This document shows positions 21,283-30,253 of a stretch of DNA of 64,000 nucleotides, in pieces. A program made the position numbers and the translations under genes. Position 1 is the stretch's first letter. Each line of letters opens with the position of its first letter. Below the pieces are notes generated by a model, which made no database searches, was not told the origin of the DNA, and saw only the letters and a list, made by a program, of their open reading frames with translations. The DNA comes from Photobacterium sp. SKA34 (lineage in GTDB: Bacteria; Pseudomonadota; Gammaproteobacteria; Enterobacterales; Vibrionaceae): NCBI RefSeq assembly GCF_000153325.1, contig NZ_CH724145.1, positions 1 to 64,000 on the forward strand. Direction: 5' to 3'.

Positions 21283-21468
21283 GCACTATCTTTCAGGCGG
21301 TTATCAATACCGCCTATCTTTTAATTCTCTTTACCTTCTTATAATCCTCATTTATTACCCATAACTCCTTCATCAGTCGTTAACATTACATCCGCAACAA
21401 GTTTAGGTATAATGCCCTGACCTAGCCTTCTTTATGATTGGCATCTTAATTATTATCTGGGTAGTACA

Positions 21469-22119
21469 TTGCAAACAGCTCTTATTATTAAAAACCTTGG
21501 CCGTTGCGATTACCAAGCGACGTACGATGCCATGCATGACTTCACCAATAATCGAACTGAAGACTCGGCAGATGAAATCTGGCTGGTAGAACATTCACCT
21601 GTTTTTACTCAAGGACAGGCAGGCAAAGTCGAACACTTGCTCAACACAGGCGATATCCCAGTTGTTCAAAGTGACCGTGGCGGACAAGTAACCTACCATG
21701 GTCCCGGACAACAAGTGGCTTATATCTTGATCGACTTACGCCGAAGAAAATTAGGTGTCCGTGAGTTAGTTACGCACATCGAAAATACAGTAATCAATAC
21801 TTTATCCCACTTTGGGATTAGCTCTAACGCTCGCCCTGATGCACCTGGTGTGTATGTGAATAATCAAAAAATATGCTCATTAGGATTACGGATCAGACGT
21901 GGGTGCTCTTTTCACGGTCTGGCACTCAATATAAATATGGATCTGGCGCCTTTTCTTCGTATTAACCCTTGCGGTTATGCTGGAATGGAAATGACACAAA
22001 CTGCGTCATTAAATGGCCCAACTGAACTGACGGAAGTTCAGCCTGTACTCGTTGAAGAATTAACTAAATTACTCGATTATCCGAAAATCGAGTGGATGAC
22101 GGAAAGCAATCAACCATGA
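21469..22119 (+). CDS. lipB: Octanoyltransferase LipB
   Basis: A 216-residue enzyme that moves octanoyl groups from acyl carrier protein to lipoyl domains. The family signature [20 protein letters not shown] is near residues 70-89. The catalytic Lys is in the NNQKICSLG region and the acyl-accepting Cys is in [12 protein letters not shown] (near 168-179). The start is TTG 21469; no better ATG is available. It overlaps lipA by 4 bases, giving coupled production of the two lipoate enzymes. Confidence 0.94.
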   Translation: MQTALIIKNLGRCDYQATYDAMHDFTNNRTEDSADEIWLVEHSPVFTQGQAGKVEHLLNTGDIPVVQSDRGGQVTYHGPGQQVAYILIDLRRRKLGVRELVTHIENTVINTLSHFGISSNARPDAPGVYVNNQKICSLGLRIRRGCSFHGLALNINMDLAPFLRINPCGYAGMEMTQTASLNGPTELTEVQPVLVEELTKLLDYPKIEWMTESNQP

Positions 22120-23087
22120 GTAAACCAATTAAGATTGAACAAGGCGTCAAATATCGCGATGCCGATAAAATGGCATTGATCCCAGTTCGTAATGTTGCGA
22201 ACGAAGAAGCGCCAAAAGAAGTATTACGTAAACCTGAATGGATGAAAATCAAGCTACCGTCTGATAGTAAGCGTATTCAGGAAATCAAATCAGCCCTACG
22301 TAAAAACAAACTTCACTCAGTCTGTGAAGAGGCTTCTTGCCCGAATTTAGCAGAATGTTTTAATCACGGTACAGCAACCTTTATGATCTTAGGTGCCATT
22401 TGTACCCGTCGTTGCCCATTCTGCGACGTTGCCCATGGTCGTCCTCTACCGCCTAATGCTGAAGAGCCCGCCCATTTAGCACAAACAATCGCAGATATGA
22501 AACTACGCTATGTGGTTGTAACCTCTGTTGACCGTGATGATCTTCGTGATGGTGGTGCACAACATTTCGTGGACTGTATTACTGAGATTAGAGCAAAGAA
22601 CCCAAGTATTCATATTGAAACATTAGTGCCTGATTTCCGTGGCCGCATGGATCGTGCGCTAGAGATCTTCCGTGATACCGCACCGAATGTTTTTAACCAC
22701 AACTTAGAAACTGCACCACGCCTATACCGTAAAGCGCGCCCAGGTGCTAACTACCAGTGGTCTTTGGATTTATTGAAAAAGTTCAAAGAGCTTCATCCTG
22801 ATGTACCGACTAAGTCAGGTGTGATGATGGGCTTAGGTGAAACCAAAGAAGAAATCATTCAAGTACTAAAAGATCTTCGTGCTCACGGCGTTACCATGCT
22901 GACACTAGGTCAATATTTAGCACCAAGCCGCCACCACTTACCAGTTGAGCGTTATGTACCGCCAGAAGAGTTTGATGAACTTAAAGAAATCGCTCTCGAT
23001 CTTGGCTTTACACACGCTGCATGTGGACCATTTGTACGATCGTCGTACCACGCCGATCTTCAAGCGCAAGGTGTAGAGATTAAATAA
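22116..23087 (+). CDS. lipA: Lipoyl synthase LipA
   Basis: A 323-residue radical-SAM enzyme that inserts two sulfurs into octanoyl groups. The auxiliary cluster motif begins at C70 ([12 protein letters not shown]) and the radical SAM motif CTRRCPFC follows near 96-103. The C-terminal RSSYHAD contains the conserved serine ligand. ATG 22116 overlaps the lipB stop (ATGA) and gives the standard N-terminus; the longer frame from 22092 is unlikely. Confidence 0.97.
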   Translation: MSKPIKIEQGVKYRDADKMALIPVRNVANEEAPKEVLRKPEWMKIKLPSDSKRIQEIKSALRKNKLHSVCEEASCPNLAECFNHGTATFMILGAICTRRCPFCDVAHGRPLPPNAEEPAHLAQTIADMKLRYVVVTSVDRDDLRDGGAQHFVDCITEIRAKNPSIHIETLVPDFRGRMDRALEIFRDTAPNVFNHNLETAPRLYRKARPGANYQWSLDLLKKFKELHPDVPTKSGVMMGLGETKEEIIQVLKDLRAHGVTMLTLGQYLAPSRHHLPVERYVPPEEFDELKEIALDLGFTHAACGPFVRSSYHADLQAQGVEIK

Positions 23088-23130
23088 TATCTCAACATAT
23101 TTTGGCGTAAGCTAAAAAATTAAATATAAA

Positions 23131-23160
23131 AAAACCGCTTTAACTAAAGCGGTTTTTTTT
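23131..23160. terminator. Bidirectional terminator between lipA and bamC
   Basis: Perfect 12-bp stem AAAACCGCTTTA (23131-23142) / TAAAGCGGTTTT (23145-23156), flanked by A-run and T-run. It ends both converging genes. Confidence 0.92.
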
Positions 23161-23177
23161 ATGACAAAAATAGCTAA

Positions 23178-24188
23178 TTATTTCTGGAAACTTGCTGCAA
23201 AAGCAGGAGCCGCTGATTCTAATATTTCACTAGTCACAGGTTTACCATCGCTATCTGTGATATTGATTGATGTACGGTTCCCCAAATCACCAACTAAAAT
23301 ACGGTAAGTATCATCGGTTAATTTCATCGGCTTCGTACCTAGCTTTTGCCAGAATTCATCATCAGGTTCACGATATTTCACATCAATCATACCTTGAGAA
23401 CGATTACGATCTTCAACAGTAAAGCCAAGTTTAGCTAATGCTGCTGGCAAGCGTTCCCACATATCATCGTATGCTGCTCGTGCAACCAAGATAGGAAGAC
23501 CACTGCGATCTACACTCATTGAAATTGGTATATTTTTCAGTTGCTCAGCCGCTGCGAAACGTGCTTGCTCTCGAATATTCTCATCGTATTTAGACATTAC
23601 TAAGTTGGTCATTAAAATGCTGTAACGACGTTTATTATTCGCAGTAACAGGTACCGTTTTACCATCTTCACGCCAATCCGTTAAGATAATGCGGTAACTA
23701 TTCGTCGCAGGTGATTTCTCAATACTATAGCGACTGCCCACTTCATGATCTTCATCTTCATTTGTCCAGCTTACCCAATCAGTATCAATACGATCAGCGC
23801 TTTGCTTTGCAATACCAATGTTATTTTTACTGATCAAATTCTGGGTAACTTGCCATAGTTTGGTTAAATCAGAAGTACGAGGAAGTTGAACTGTTACACC
23901 ATCTTGGTCCACGTTAGAGCGCATACCAGGAATAAGATTAAGAACCTGTTGCGGTGGGCGAATATCAACGCTAGCACCAACATCACCAGTAAATGCCTTG
24001 CTTGAAATCGCGTAACTGGCATTACTAAAAGGCATAGCCCCTGTTGGCAGCGTCCATGATTCTAAAGGTTGAGTATCAAGATAGTTAAAATCTTGATTAG
24101 CCTGACGACGAGACTCAGCCCCACCTGAACAAGCAGATAAACTGGTTACCACGAATGCAGCTAGTGCTAGTCGATATTTATAATTCAT
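23178..24188 (-). CDS. bamC: Outer-membrane assembly lipoprotein BamC
   Basis: A 336-residue lipoprotein of the BAM complex that inserts beta-barrel proteins. The lipobox SLSAC puts the lipidated Cys at residue 20. Residues about 21-95 form the extended N-terminal segment that contacts BamD; two helix-grip domains follow (about 100-215 and 225-335). It lies 31 bp downstream of dapA on the same strand, the conserved dapA-bamC order. Confidence 0.93.
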   Translation of the reverse strand: MNYKYRLALAAFVVTSLSACSGGAESRRQANQDFNYLDTQPLESWTLPTGAMPFSNASYAISSKAFTGDVGASVDIRPPQQVLNLIPGMRSNVDQDGVTVQLPRTSDLTKLWQVTQNLISKNNIGIAKQSADRIDTDWVSWTNEDEDHEVGSRYSIEKSPATNSYRIILTDWREDGKTVPVTANNKRRYSILMTNLVMSKYDENIREQARFAAAEQLKNIPISMSVDRSGLPILVARAAYDDMWERLPAALAKLGFTVEDRNRSQGMIDVKYREPDDEFWQKLGTKPMKLTDDTYRILVGDLGNRTSINITDSDGKPVTSEILESAAPAFAASFQK

Positions 24189-24219
24189 TTATGCTCCTGC
24201 GCTCCTACGCTTGTGCAAC

Positions 24220-25098
24220 TTAAAGCACACCGGCATCCAAAAGAGCCTGTTTAACAATCGGTTGCTGTGACTCGCTTAATACAGTTAGCGGTAGTCGTAA
24301 TTCACCATTATCAATCAAGCCTAACTGATGAGCCGCCCATTTCACTGGAATAGGGTTCGCTTCAACAAACAGATGACTGTGTAATGGCATTAAACGCTGA
24401 TTAATTTCTCGTGCAGCGTCAATTTGGCCACTTAATGCGAGTGAAAACATTTGAGCCATATCTGCTGCGGCAATATTTGCCGTGACAGAAATAACACCGT
24501 GACCACCTTCAGCGACAAAGTCTACGGCTGTAGCGTCATCACCGCTTAATTGGATGAAATCTTCACCACAAAGTTCCCGTGTTTTTTTCACACGAGATAA
24601 ATCAGCTGTCGCATCTTTAATACCAATAATATTATCGATTTTAGCTAAACGCGCGACAGTTTCAGGTAATAAGTCTACCGCAGTTCGTCCAGGTACATTG
24701 TAAAGAATTTGCGGAATATCTGTCGCTTCAGCAATGGCTTTATAATGTTGGAATAAACCTTCTTGGGTTGGCTTATTATAGTACGGTGTAACACTTAAAC
24801 ATGCTGCTACACCCGTGCCAGAAAAAAGCTTGGTGATTGTGATGGCTTCATGCGTCGCATTTGCGCCTGTACCTGCAATAACAGGAACTCGTCCATCAAC
24901 ATATTCCAATGTTTTTAAAACAACCTTAATATGCTCATCAACGGTAAGTGTTGCAGACTCTCCCGTGGTACCCACGGCAATAATCGCACTTGTTCCTGCG
25001 TTAATATGATAATCCACCAGCGTTTTCAAACCGACGTAATCTACTTCGCCTGCTGAATCTAGTGGAGTTAATAGCGCAACCATGCTTCCTTTAAACAT
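24220..25098 (-). CDS. dapA: 4-hydroxy-tetrahydrodipicolinate synthase DapA
   Basis: A 292-residue TIM-barrel aldolase at the first step of the lysine/diaminopimelate branch. The Schiff-base Lys lies in GIKDATADL (near residue 161) and the catalytic Tyr in [12 protein letters not shown] (near 133). The early GTTGESATL loop is also typical. ATG 25098 is preferred over the ATG 6 bases upstream because the GGGGG ribosome-binding tract would touch the earlier codon. It forms an operon with bamC. Confidence 0.96.
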   Translation of the reverse strand: MFKGSMVALLTPLDSAGEVDYVGLKTLVDYHINAGTSAIIAVGTTGESATLTVDEHIKVVLKTLEYVDGRVPVIAGTGANATHEAITITKLFSGTGVAACLSVTPYYNKPTQEGLFQHYKAIAEATDIPQILYNVPGRTAVDLLPETVARLAKIDNIIGIKDATADLSRVKKTRELCGEDFIQLSGDDATAVDFVAEGGHGVISVTANIAAADMAQMFSLALSGQIDAAREINQRLMPLHSHLFVEANPIPVKWAAHQLGLIDNGELRLPLTVLSESQQPIVKQALLDAGVL

Positions 25099-25105
25099 GT
25101 CCATC

Positions 25106-25434
25106 CCCCTCTTCTTATATATCCAAACGGTTCTCTCACCATTACCTTATGGGGCTGTATGCTAAAGCCGTTAGGGTATAACTTTGTCATGGTACTTTTG
25201 AGTGACTATAAACTCAAGCAAAGGCTGATTGAAAACAGTTAACTAACAGGCTTTATCACCTTCTTTCATCACAATTTTGTACTTTGAAACCCAAATATTA
25301 ATAAACCCAGTAATGTTTCCTTTTTTTTGCTTAAAAATCAGTCAAACTCATCTCAACAGTAAAGGCTATTGTTATTAAATTTGCCATCGTATCAATAGCA
25401 GTCTGTGCTAACATGCTTAGATTATAATTTTACA
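25106..25434. other. Divergent promoter region, dapA/gcvR
   Basis: This AT-rich spacer of about 330 bp lies between the divergent dapA and gcvR genes. It must hold both promoters, but I see no convincing -35/-10 pair, riboswitch fold or strong inverted repeat, and no credible small gene. Confidence 0.5.
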
Positions 25435-25446
25435 ATGAAGACCAAT

Positions 25447-25986
25447 ATGGAACACTACCTTGTCATCACTGCTGTAGGTACTGATCGCCCAGGTATCTCT
25501 GATGAAATCACCCACCTTGTGACTCAATGTGGCTGCAATATCGTAGATAGCCGCATTGCCCTTTTTGGTTCTGAGTTTACCTTGATCATGCTGTTATCAG
25601 GTAATAACAATGCAATTTCTCGAATTGAATCGACTCTGCCATTAAAAGGGCAAGAGCATGATCTTATTACTGTTATAAAACGTACGAGCAAGCACCAACA
25701 TCGTTTTTTCCCTTATACCACTGATTTCCATGTTGAAGCTAATGATAGCCCAGGTTTAATTAAGCAATTTACTCACTTTATGGCGAGCCGACATATCGAT
25801 ATTTCGACGCTTAGCGCTAATACCGTTGAAAGCCAAACAGTGGGAGCAATGAATCAACTTGTTTTGCAAATTAGTACAAATTTACCTGAAGACTGTAATC
25901 TGATGACACTGCAAGAGGAATTTGAAACCTTGTGCCAGAGCTTATCAGCAAAAGGGTCTGTGAATTTTATTGGTCATACACATTAA
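25447..25986 (+). CDS. gcvR: Glycine cleavage regulator GcvR
   Basis: A 180-residue protein with two ACT domains (about 1-80 and 95-175). In E. coli GcvR binds GcvA and blocks activation of the glycine cleavage operon. The HYLVITAVGTDRPGISDEIT start and the FTLIMLLSGNNNAISRIEST segment match the family. ATG 25447 is chosen as it begins next to the ACT fold with GAAG upstream; 25435 is an alternative. The gcvR-bcp adjacency is the conserved order. Confidence 0.9.
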   Translation: MEHYLVITAVGTDRPGISDEITHLVTQCGCNIVDSRIALFGSEFTLIMLLSGNNNAISRIESTLPLKGQEHDLITVIKRTSKHQHRFFPYTTDFHVEANDSPGLIKQFTHFMASRHIDISTLSANTVESQTVGAMNQLVLQISTNLPEDCNLMTLQEEFETLCQSLSAKGSVNFIGHTH

Positions 25987-26079
25987 CGAAAGTAAAAATA
26001 ACAAAACTTTCATTATCAGCCTCATGTTCGTTCAACATGCAATGCATCGCGATACGATACCTAAAAGGATATTATACTT

Positions 26080-26412
26080 ATGAATACGCTCACAGCAGGC
26101 ACGCCTGCACCTGCCTTTACTTTAATGAATCAAAATAACGAGCCTGTTAGTCTCAGTGATTTTAAAGGTAAGAAAGTACTTGCTTATTTTTACCCTAAAG
26201 CAATGACTCCAGGTTGTACGGTTCAAGCATGTGGACTGCGTGATAGCAAAACCGAGCTTGATGAAAAAAATGTGGTGGTACTTGGTATCAGTATTGATGC
26301 GGTAAAACGTCTGCCAAAATTTATCGAGCGCGATAACTTAAACTTCACCCTTTTATCTGATGAAGATCATGCCGTAGCTGATCAGTTCGGTGTATGGGGG
26401 CTTAAGAAGTTT
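26080..26412 (+). pseudogene. bcp: bcp 5' fragment, split by the genomic island
   Basis: These are the first 111 codons of the host thioredoxin-dependent thiol peroxidase (bacterioferritin comigratory protein). Both the peroxidatic C46 and the resolving C51 (TPGCTVQACGLRD) are present. The frame runs into the island after GLKKF and picks up six foreign residues (TLRNFH) before a stop ending at 26433, so a truncated 117-residue product is possible. The missing 43 codons lie at 49958-50089. Joining them gives a normal 154-residue protein, so the break is due to the island alone. Confidence 0.95.
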
Positions 26413-26424
26413 ACCCTTAGAAAT
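26413..26424 (+). repeat. Left terminal inverted repeat of the island
   Basis: ACCCTTAGAAAT begins immediately after the last bcp codon. It matches the reverse complement of the right end (ACCCTTGGAAAT) in 11 of 12 bases. A further shared word, CATTGAC, follows at 26428-26434 and in the right end (reverse strand) at a different distance. Confidence 0.8.
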
Positions 26425-26450
26425 TTTCATTGACAGATAACCTTGATTAA

Positions 26451-26461
26451 TTTTTATGACA
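26451..26461 (+). repeat. End-associated word TTTTTATGACA, left copy
   Basis: This 11-base word lies 27 bases inside the left repeat. The same word in the same orientation recurs at 49779-49789 near the right end, where further TGACA words cluster. It may be an arm-type recombinase or accessory-protein site. Confidence 0.4.
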
Positions 26462-26501
26462 AACTACCTTTAATATGTGGGTAACATATTGAGGATTGTT
26501 T

Positions 26502-27902
26502 GTGATAGAAACAAATAGCACATGCTTAGACGTTTATGATGATTGTTGGTTATTGCCAATAAAGGTTGATACATTAGCCAAGCTCAAGATAAACAGCTGC
26601 ACTGAAACAGAAACAGGGGAAGTTGCTTTCTCTGCCACCTTAGATCCTTCGAGCTTAAAACAGTTCGTAAAGAAAACCGACATCATCATTGGTCGTGATG
26701 GGTTGGTTGTCTATCCTCAATCTCTCTATTTAGTCTCGAAATTACGTGGTGAAGGCAAAGTAAAAGACACAGGCTCTATTGCTAAAGGGCTACTCGCCTT
26801 TACTCGATTCTTAGATTCAACCTGTCTAGAGCAAGAAGACGAAGATGGAAATATCATTCCCCCTGAATACTTAAGCTATAAATCTCTCACCAAATATGAG
26901 GAAGAAGGCGCACCTTGGCGGTTTGCTGAGTTTCTCCTTGCTAACTGCAATAACATTGAAGGGGCTAATGGCGATGAAGCCTTTAGTTTATCTACTGCTC
27001 GAAGTTATATGAGTGCCGTAATGGGATTCTATAAGTGGATGCAAAAATACGGCTATATAAAAAATAACGACCAGCATGTGCTTACTCATTACACAACTGG
27101 AAAAGTGCATCAAGAGTTAAACCAGCACGACATGTTGGCTCATACAAAATCGGACTCTGAACGTACTTATGAAACATCCAATATCATGAAGATGTTTCCT
27201 AAAAAAAATAATACCCCTATTCATAACAAGCTCAAGCCGATGCACCCAGAGCACAGGGCTTTATTCAATAAACATGTATCTTCACTACCCAAAGCGACCG
27301 CATTAATCTTCCGACTATGTGACGAGGCAGGACTCCGAATTGATGAAGCCACTCACTTCCCCGCCAATGAGATAGGAAAGGCTGATTACAGTAACTTAGA
27401 TGTTGTGCCAATCCAAATTACTCACACAAAATTCAGTAAGCACCGCACAATACATATCCCCATTGAGCTTTACGAAGAGTTAGAAATATACAAGGAAAGT
27501 CACGCACGGTTGAAGAACCTCGATAAACGCAATGAACTTGTGCAGGCTGGCGACATTTTAGATGCCGTGGATTACCTCTTTATTTCAAATAAAGGGACAC
27601 CATACTCAAATAAGACGCTGGAAACACACTTTTCAAACCTTCGAAAACAGATACGTGAAGTGGACTCTTCATGGTACTACCGCATTCATGATTTACGTTC
27701 TACCTTTGCAACTCATTTTCTTTGGCAGGAGTCGAAAACGCGCACAGTTGACTATGACTACCTGATGGACGAACTGGCTGAATTGATGGGGCACGCGAGC
27801 AGTTCAACCACTGAAAAATACATTAAGTTCATGAATAAAATGGACGACCAAATCCGCACAGCTAGAGCGAAAAATCGCAAAATAAACGGAGGTTGGGTGT
27901 AA
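26502..27902 (+). CDS. ginA: GinA-like tyrosine recombinase
   Basis: A 466-residue tyrosine recombinase, first gene of the island's integration operon. The catalytic domain (about 250-460) shows R279 (GLRIDEATH), H396 and R399 (IHDLRSTFATHF), H431 (LMGHASSSTT) and nucleophile Y440. The part before about residue 200 fits a core-binding domain. Start GTG 26502 is 7 bases from GAGG (26491-26494); an in-frame TTG at 26496 is too close. The stop overlaps ginB. It should cut and join DNA at the island ends; the need for all four proteins is known from studies of other GInts, not from this copy. Confidence 0.87.
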   Translation: MIETNSTCLDVYDDCWLLPIKVDTLAKLKINSCTETETGEVAFSATLDPSSLKQFVKKTDIIIGRDGLVVYPQSLYLVSKLRGEGKVKDTGSIAKGLLAFTRFLDSTCLEQEDEDGNIIPPEYLSYKSLTKYEEEGAPWRFAEFLLANCNNIEGANGDEAFSLSTARSYMSAVMGFYKWMQKYGYIKNNDQHVLTHYTTGKVHQELNQHDMLAHTKSDSERTYETSNIMKMFPKKNNTPIHNKLKPMHPEHRALFNKHVSSLPKATALIFRLCDEAGLRIDEATHFPANEIGKADYSNLDVVPIQITHTKFSKHRTIHIPIELYEELEIYKESHARLKNLDKRNELVQAGDILDAVDYLFISNKGTPYSNKTLETHFSNLRKQIREVDSSWYYRIHDLRSTFATHFLWQESKTRTVDYDYLMDELAELMGHASSSTTEKYIKFMNKMDDQIRTARAKNRKINGGWV

Positions 27903-30253
27903 TGGCAAAAAGTAAAATTGCAAGGCAATCTAACGCCGTTAAGCGTGTACGCAACAGTCAAAATGTCGTGCCTTTAAACCTGACGATCCCTTATAAAGAG
28001 GTTAAATCAAATCAACCAAAATCGTTCGATGTCTCTCACTTATTGCACTTAGAGTGCGACAAGAAAAAGCAGAAAATAAGTAGTCGAACTGAATTCATTC
28101 GGCGCTTTTGCAAAAAAGCAAATCAATATGTCAGCAATGGAAACTCAGCAGCCACCGTTAAAGTAGCCTACGATAGCTTACGCAGCTATATTGCTTTTTG
28201 TGATGCAGTAGATGTTGACCCATTTACTGAAAGTGGTTACTTAAAGTTTGCTGGCAACGATGGCGAGTTAAGGCATCGTATCAAAATGTATCACCCCTCC
28301 AAGCGATTGTGGGAATACAACCATGGTGATGAAATAGGCATTAAAGAAGCGTCAGCTGGGAATCAACTATCAGCATTTCGCAGTGCACTCGATTGGTGTG
28401 CCTTGCCCGTTGCTGATTGGGCTCGCCACCATCGAGGGTTTACAGGGCAAAGTACGCCTTTTGTGGGATATTCAGAGCCAGAAGAAAAGCTGCTTGTGGC
28501 ACGTTTGAGTAATGTGTTTTACGCTCTCGCAACACAGCTTATTGCAGCCAAAGAAAACAATACGCCTTTACCAGCCACGCTGCCAATTGTCATTGCCCTT
28601 GGCGAGCATGAGGAAGTGGTGCAAATCCCCACATCATTGGATATAAAAGCCGGTGGTAGTAAAAAAGATGGTACAGCCGTTAACCATGCCGCTGCTTTTA
28701 ATCTCACGATGGGCGCTGCCTATCATTTGATGTGTTTTTTTACATCATTGAATGACAGCAACGTTCGAAGTATTTCACACCCAGTTAAAGTACATATTGA
28801 AGAGCGAGATAAGACACTAGAGACAGTGAGAGTCTCTAGTTACAAGCCTAGAGCGAACAAAGAGGTCGATGCGCTGTTACTCGGTGAGACATTTGATGTT
28901 GATAAGCGTGATGGTGTGAAGTTTATTAAACTCCTAGAGAGACTGTCTAAACTCTATGGCAACACAAAGGATGGCGATCCGTTACTTTTTACCCTCAATA
29001 ATGCTGCGAACGTAAGTGATAGCTTTAACCTGAGAGAGATAAATAAAAAGCTCGTTAATCAACTGCACCTGTTATCTCCAAACCGAGCTGGTAACCTGCC
29101 TTGGTTTAAGACACTGTTTTACGGCTACCGAAATCAACAAGCAATCACGTTAAAGAAAACTGTAAATCATCTGGGGCGCACTGTTGTTCACAAAAAAGTT
29201 GAAGCAATTGCCAAAACTGGGGCTGTACAGGGGGCGACAAACAGTGCCTATTGTATTTTATCTTGCTACACAGACTTACCGCTGAAAAATATATTACTTC
29301 CACTTACATACTCTGAAAAAGACAGTGATGGCTATATTACGGTTTCTTTTAACTATAGAAACGGCCTTCATGGTTGCTTTAACGTGCCAGCCTCTGATTT
29401 AGCGTTAATCAAAGATATTGAGCACTATGCCAATGAGAACGCTGACAAACACCCCAAGAAATATGAACGGCTACTTTTAACTAGAAGTAGCCGTGGCGTT
29501 CCTCACGACTGGGAAGGCATCAGCCCTATTTCAGGACAGTTAATGGGGACTTGGTCTGTTGAGCCAAACCATTATTATCTTTCTCTTCAATCGAGTCGCT
29601 GGCGAGAAATGACCAGCAACCAAGTTTATGCGGATGGCGGCATTCAAGCGGCTCAAAGCCTACTCGGCAACACGTTGGAAACACTGGATAGAAATTACCT
29701 TAACGGCGACCCACGGCTAAATAATGTCATCACAAGTCAGGGGATAGAAGTTTTACAAAACATCAATGATGAAACAAATGTCGAGCAAGCAAAGGCGATT
29801 GTTGCGAAAAGGCGCGGTATTCCGATTTTGTCACACGATGAGGCGAAGAAAATGCGCGAAGAAAGCATAAAAACCAACCCCAATGGGTTAGTGTGCAATG
29901 GGCAACAGGTTATTGATGGCAAGAACACCCAGCGAGCCACAAACCATGCGTTAGGATTGAACTTACCTTGTACTGAATTTGATATGTGTCATAAATGCCA
30001 ATCAGCAAAGGCGGTAAATGAAACGGAGGCAATTTATAAGCTCATTTCATTAATCGATGCGCTAAAAGACACCCTTAATATGTACCCCGATGCGAAAAGT
30101 GAAGCTCATGAAAAAATTGAACAATTTGAGCTTACGCTCGATGGGGCGAGTGACACTGTATTTGAAGAAGCCATGTCGAAATTTAACACCCAAGGGCGTC
30201 ATCCGCGAGTCTCTATCGACCACGCAATTTTAACTTTAGGGAGGCTAAAATGA
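27902..30253 (+). CDS. ginB: GinB-like putative integrase
   Basis: A 783-residue protein, second in the operon. The middle and C-terminal parts resemble a divergent tyrosine recombinase: a NVRSIS stretch near the expected first Arg, SSRWREMTSNQ where HxxR is expected, and LLGNTLETLDRNY with Y599 at the nucleophile position. Canonical histidines are missing, so catalysis is uncertain. A late cysteine group (CTEFDMCHKCQ) may bind zinc. ATG 27902 overlaps the ginA stop (TAATG) and has GGAGG upstream. It overlaps ginC by 4 bases. Confidence 0.82.
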   Translation: MAKSKIARQSNAVKRVRNSQNVVPLNLTIPYKEVKSNQPKSFDVSHLLHLECDKKKQKISSRTEFIRRFCKKANQYVSNGNSAATVKVAYDSLRSYIAFCDAVDVDPFTESGYLKFAGNDGELRHRIKMYHPSKRLWEYNHGDEIGIKEASAGNQLSAFRSALDWCALPVADWARHHRGFTGQSTPFVGYSEPEEKLLVARLSNVFYALATQLIAAKENNTPLPATLPIVIALGEHEEVVQIPTSLDIKAGGSKKDGTAVNHAAAFNLTMGAAYHLMCFFTSLNDSNVRSISHPVKVHIEERDKTLETVRVSSYKPRANKEVDALLLGETFDVDKRDGVKFIKLLERLSKLYGNTKDGDPLLFTLNNAANVSDSFNLREINKKLVNQLHLLSPNRAGNLPWFKTLFYGYRNQQAITLKKTVNHLGRTVVHKKVEAIAKTGAVQGATNSAYCILSCYTDLPLKNILLPLTYSEKDSDGYITVSFNYRNGLHGCFNVPASDLALIKDIEHYANENADKHPKKYERLLLTRSSRGVPHDWEGISPISGQLMGTWSVEPNHYYLSLQSSRWREMTSNQVYADGGIQAAQSLLGNTLETLDRNYLNGDPRLNNVITSQGIEVLQNINDETNVEQAKAIVAKRRGIPILSHDEAKKMREESIKTNPNGLVCNGQQVIDGKNTQRATNHALGLNLPCTEFDMCHKCQSAKAVNETEAIYKLISLIDALKDTLNMYPDAKSEAHEKIEQFELTLDGASDTVFEEAMSKFNTQGRHPRVSIDHAILTLGRLK

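Noticed and set aside
23088..23177. Small RNA gene suspected from the hairpin between lipA and bamC.
   Set aside because: The hairpin is a normal bidirectional terminator between converging genes with no promoter-like sequence of its own.
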